Shown: one piece after another, positions 63,003-64,000 of the stretch | Layout of the letters: every line of letters begins with the position of its first letter | Numbering within the stretch: position 1 is the first letter of the stretch | NCBI RefSeq assembly: GCF_000970305.1 | Contig: NZ_CP009517.1 | Coordinates: forward strand, 1,240,001-1,304,000 | Direction of reading: 5' to 3' | Origin: Methanosarcina barkeri 3 | GTDB taxonomy: Archaea > Halobacteriota > Methanosarcinia > Methanosarcinales > Methanosarcinaceae | Length of the DNA: 64,000 bases | The notes under the pieces: model-generated | Seen by the model: the letters and a program-made list of their open reading frames with translations, nothing else | The model's database searches: none | Told to the model about the DNA's origin: nothing | Made by a program: the position numbers and the translations under genes

Positions 63003-64000
63003 GTGACCACTGAAAAAAAGACCGTTTACATGGACAACTCGGCTACAACTCCTGTAAGAAAAGAAGTTGTCGAAGAGATGCTTCCGTACATGACTGAAAA
63101 TTTCGGAAACCCTTCTTCGATTTATGAGATCGGAAAAATCTCAAAACATGCAATAGACAAAGCGAGAAAAAAGGTTGCGGATGCTCTCGGAGCTGAAGAA
63201 AACGAGATCTATTTCACATCAGGAGGTACTGAATCCGATAACTGGGCAATTAAGGGGATAGCTTTTGCAAACCGGAATAAAGGAAAACACATAATCACCT
63301 CTTCTATCGAACACCATGCAGTCCTGCATACCTGTGCCTGGCTTGAAGGGCAGGGCTTTGAGGTAACATACCTTCCTGTAGACAAATACGGAATGGTATC
63401 CCCTGATGAAGTGAAGAAGGCAGTTCGAGCCGATACCATCCTTATTTCCATAATGCTTGCAAACAATGAAATAGGGACAATCCAGCCTGTAGAGGAAATA
63501 GGAAAAATCGCTAAAGAGAACCGGATCTATTTCCATACGGATGCAGTGCAGGCAATAGGCCATGTCCCTATTGATGTCAATAAAATGGATATTGACCTTC
63601 TGTCACTTTCAGGTCATAAGTTCGAAGGTCCAAAAGGCTGCGGAGCTCTCTACATTCGAAAAGGGACAAAAATAGATATTCTTCTGCACGGCGGAGCTCA
63701 GGAAAGAAAGCGCAGGGCCGGAACCGAGAACGTCCCTGCCATTGTGGGCCTTGGAAAAGCTATAGAGCTCGCAACAGCCGAAATTGAAGAATCAAATAAA
63801 ACCCTGCTTGAACTGAGAGAGCGCCTTATTAAAGGCCTTCTGAAAATCCCAAAAACTCACCTCAATGGGCATCCCACACAGAGGCTTGCAAATAATGTGA
63901 ATATCACTTTTGAATACATAGAAGGCGAATCGCTTCTGCTGCTATTGAACGCAAAAGGAGTTTTTGCATCTACTGGGAGTGCATGTAACTCTTCTTCTCT
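63003..64000 (+). CDS. nifS: Cysteine desulfurase NifS/IscS (C-terminal end beyond the window)
   Basis: 332 codons seen. Takes sulfur from cysteine for Fe-S cluster assembly using PLP. Starts at GTG 63003 behind GAAGGTGTGA. Family landmarks: VYMDNSATTPVRKEVVEEM, FTSGGTESDNWAIKG, SSIEHHAVLHTC, HTDAVQAIGH, PLP lysine in LSGHKFEGPKGCG, RAGTENVPAIVGLGKA and, at the very end, the catalytic Cys in STGSACNSSS. The usual partner gene is probably just downstream, outside the window. Its promoter carries the operator-like sites. Confidence 0.96.
   Translation, partial: MTTEKKTVYMDNSATTPVRKEVVEEMLPYMTENFGNPSSIYEIGKISKHAIDKARKKVADALGAEENEIYFTSGGTESDNWAIKGIAFANRNKGKHIITSSIEHHAVLHTCAWLEGQGFEVTYLPVDKYGMVSPDEVKKAVRADTILISIMLANNEIGTIQPVEEIGKIAKENRIYFHTDAVQAIGHVPIDVNKMDIDLLSLSGHKFEGPKGCGALYIRKGTKIDILLHGGAQERKRRAGTENVPAIVGLGKAIELATAEIEESNKTLLELRERLIKGLLKIPKTHLNGHPTQRLANNVNITFEYIEGESLLLLLNAKGVFASTGSACNSSS

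Overview
The window reads as a chromosomal stretch of a Methanosarcina-type methanogenic archaeon. The signs are an archaeal-type PEP carboxylase, a class I hybrid-cluster protein, an archaeal two-subunit fumarase, Tsr3/DUF367, a type IA topoisomerase with zinc fingers and a helix-hairpin-helix tail, PGF-CTERM and CARDB/S-layer-like surface proteins, archaeal TATA boxes, and remnants of the Methanosarcina-type winged-helix/DUF1724 regulator family. Shine-Dalgarno sites resemble AGGTGATC. Gene density is low: long AT-rich intergenic spaces carry many short tandem repeats (12-26 bp units). I found no rRNA, tRNA or CRISPR.

Layout. 1-7.4 kb: ppcA (cut by the window edge) divergent from hcp, a universal stress protein, an iron-sulfur-type flavoprotein paired with a DUF169 protein, and an internally duplicated DUF4405 membrane protein. 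7.4-14.2 kb: a 1.4 kb spacer with three stem-loops, then a MacB-like cassette (ATPase, surface CARDB-like protein, permease), a regulator relic and a secreted transglutaminase-like protein. 14.8-25 kb: signalling and redox genes (YkgJ cysteine-cluster protein, CHASE4 histidine kinase, DUF1638, two split-barrel flavin proteins, methyltransferase-like, fasciclin lipoprotein, PAS-GAF protein). 25-38 kb: glycogen phosphorylase, a large LamG/deacetylase/PKD surface protein, a CPBP protein lacking key residues, TPR and Ig-like proteins, two tandem TM2-like genes, a phosphatase and an aminotransferase. 38-43 kb: DUF2148, a decayed beta-CASP copy, a GC-richer AttH/CrtC-like gene that looks acquired, then the intact beta-CASP nuclease. 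43-52 kb: amine oxidase, a tiny Cys protein, topA, a LOG-like protein, tsr3, two membrane proteins. 52-59.6 kb: a truncated winged-helix regulator, a probable MITE, a sensor kinase split at a G8 tract, fumarase subunits, DUF2254-like protein and two gene relics. 59.6-64 kb: cysE (fused to a MIP18/DUF59 domain), cysK, a Cys-containing helix-turn-helix regulator and nifS.

Working together: the last block is a cysteine/sulfur/Fe-S supply locus. CysK and CysE make cysteine, NifS mobilises its sulfur, the MIP18 domain points to Fe-S assembly, and the regulator sits beside palindromic sites (core ACAATTGT) that also overlap the nifS promoter. The MacB-like cassette probably moves something through or out of the envelope, with the CARDB-like protein in the place of a bacterial MacA adaptor.

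The most unusual signals are: the candidate operator set around nifS/cysK; the homopolymer-interrupted kinase; the beta-CASP duplication enclosing a foreign-looking gene; an 89 bp element with 19 bp inverted repeats and 4 bp target duplications; and several genes whose best start is AUA, AUU or CUG behind a good Shine-Dalgarno site.
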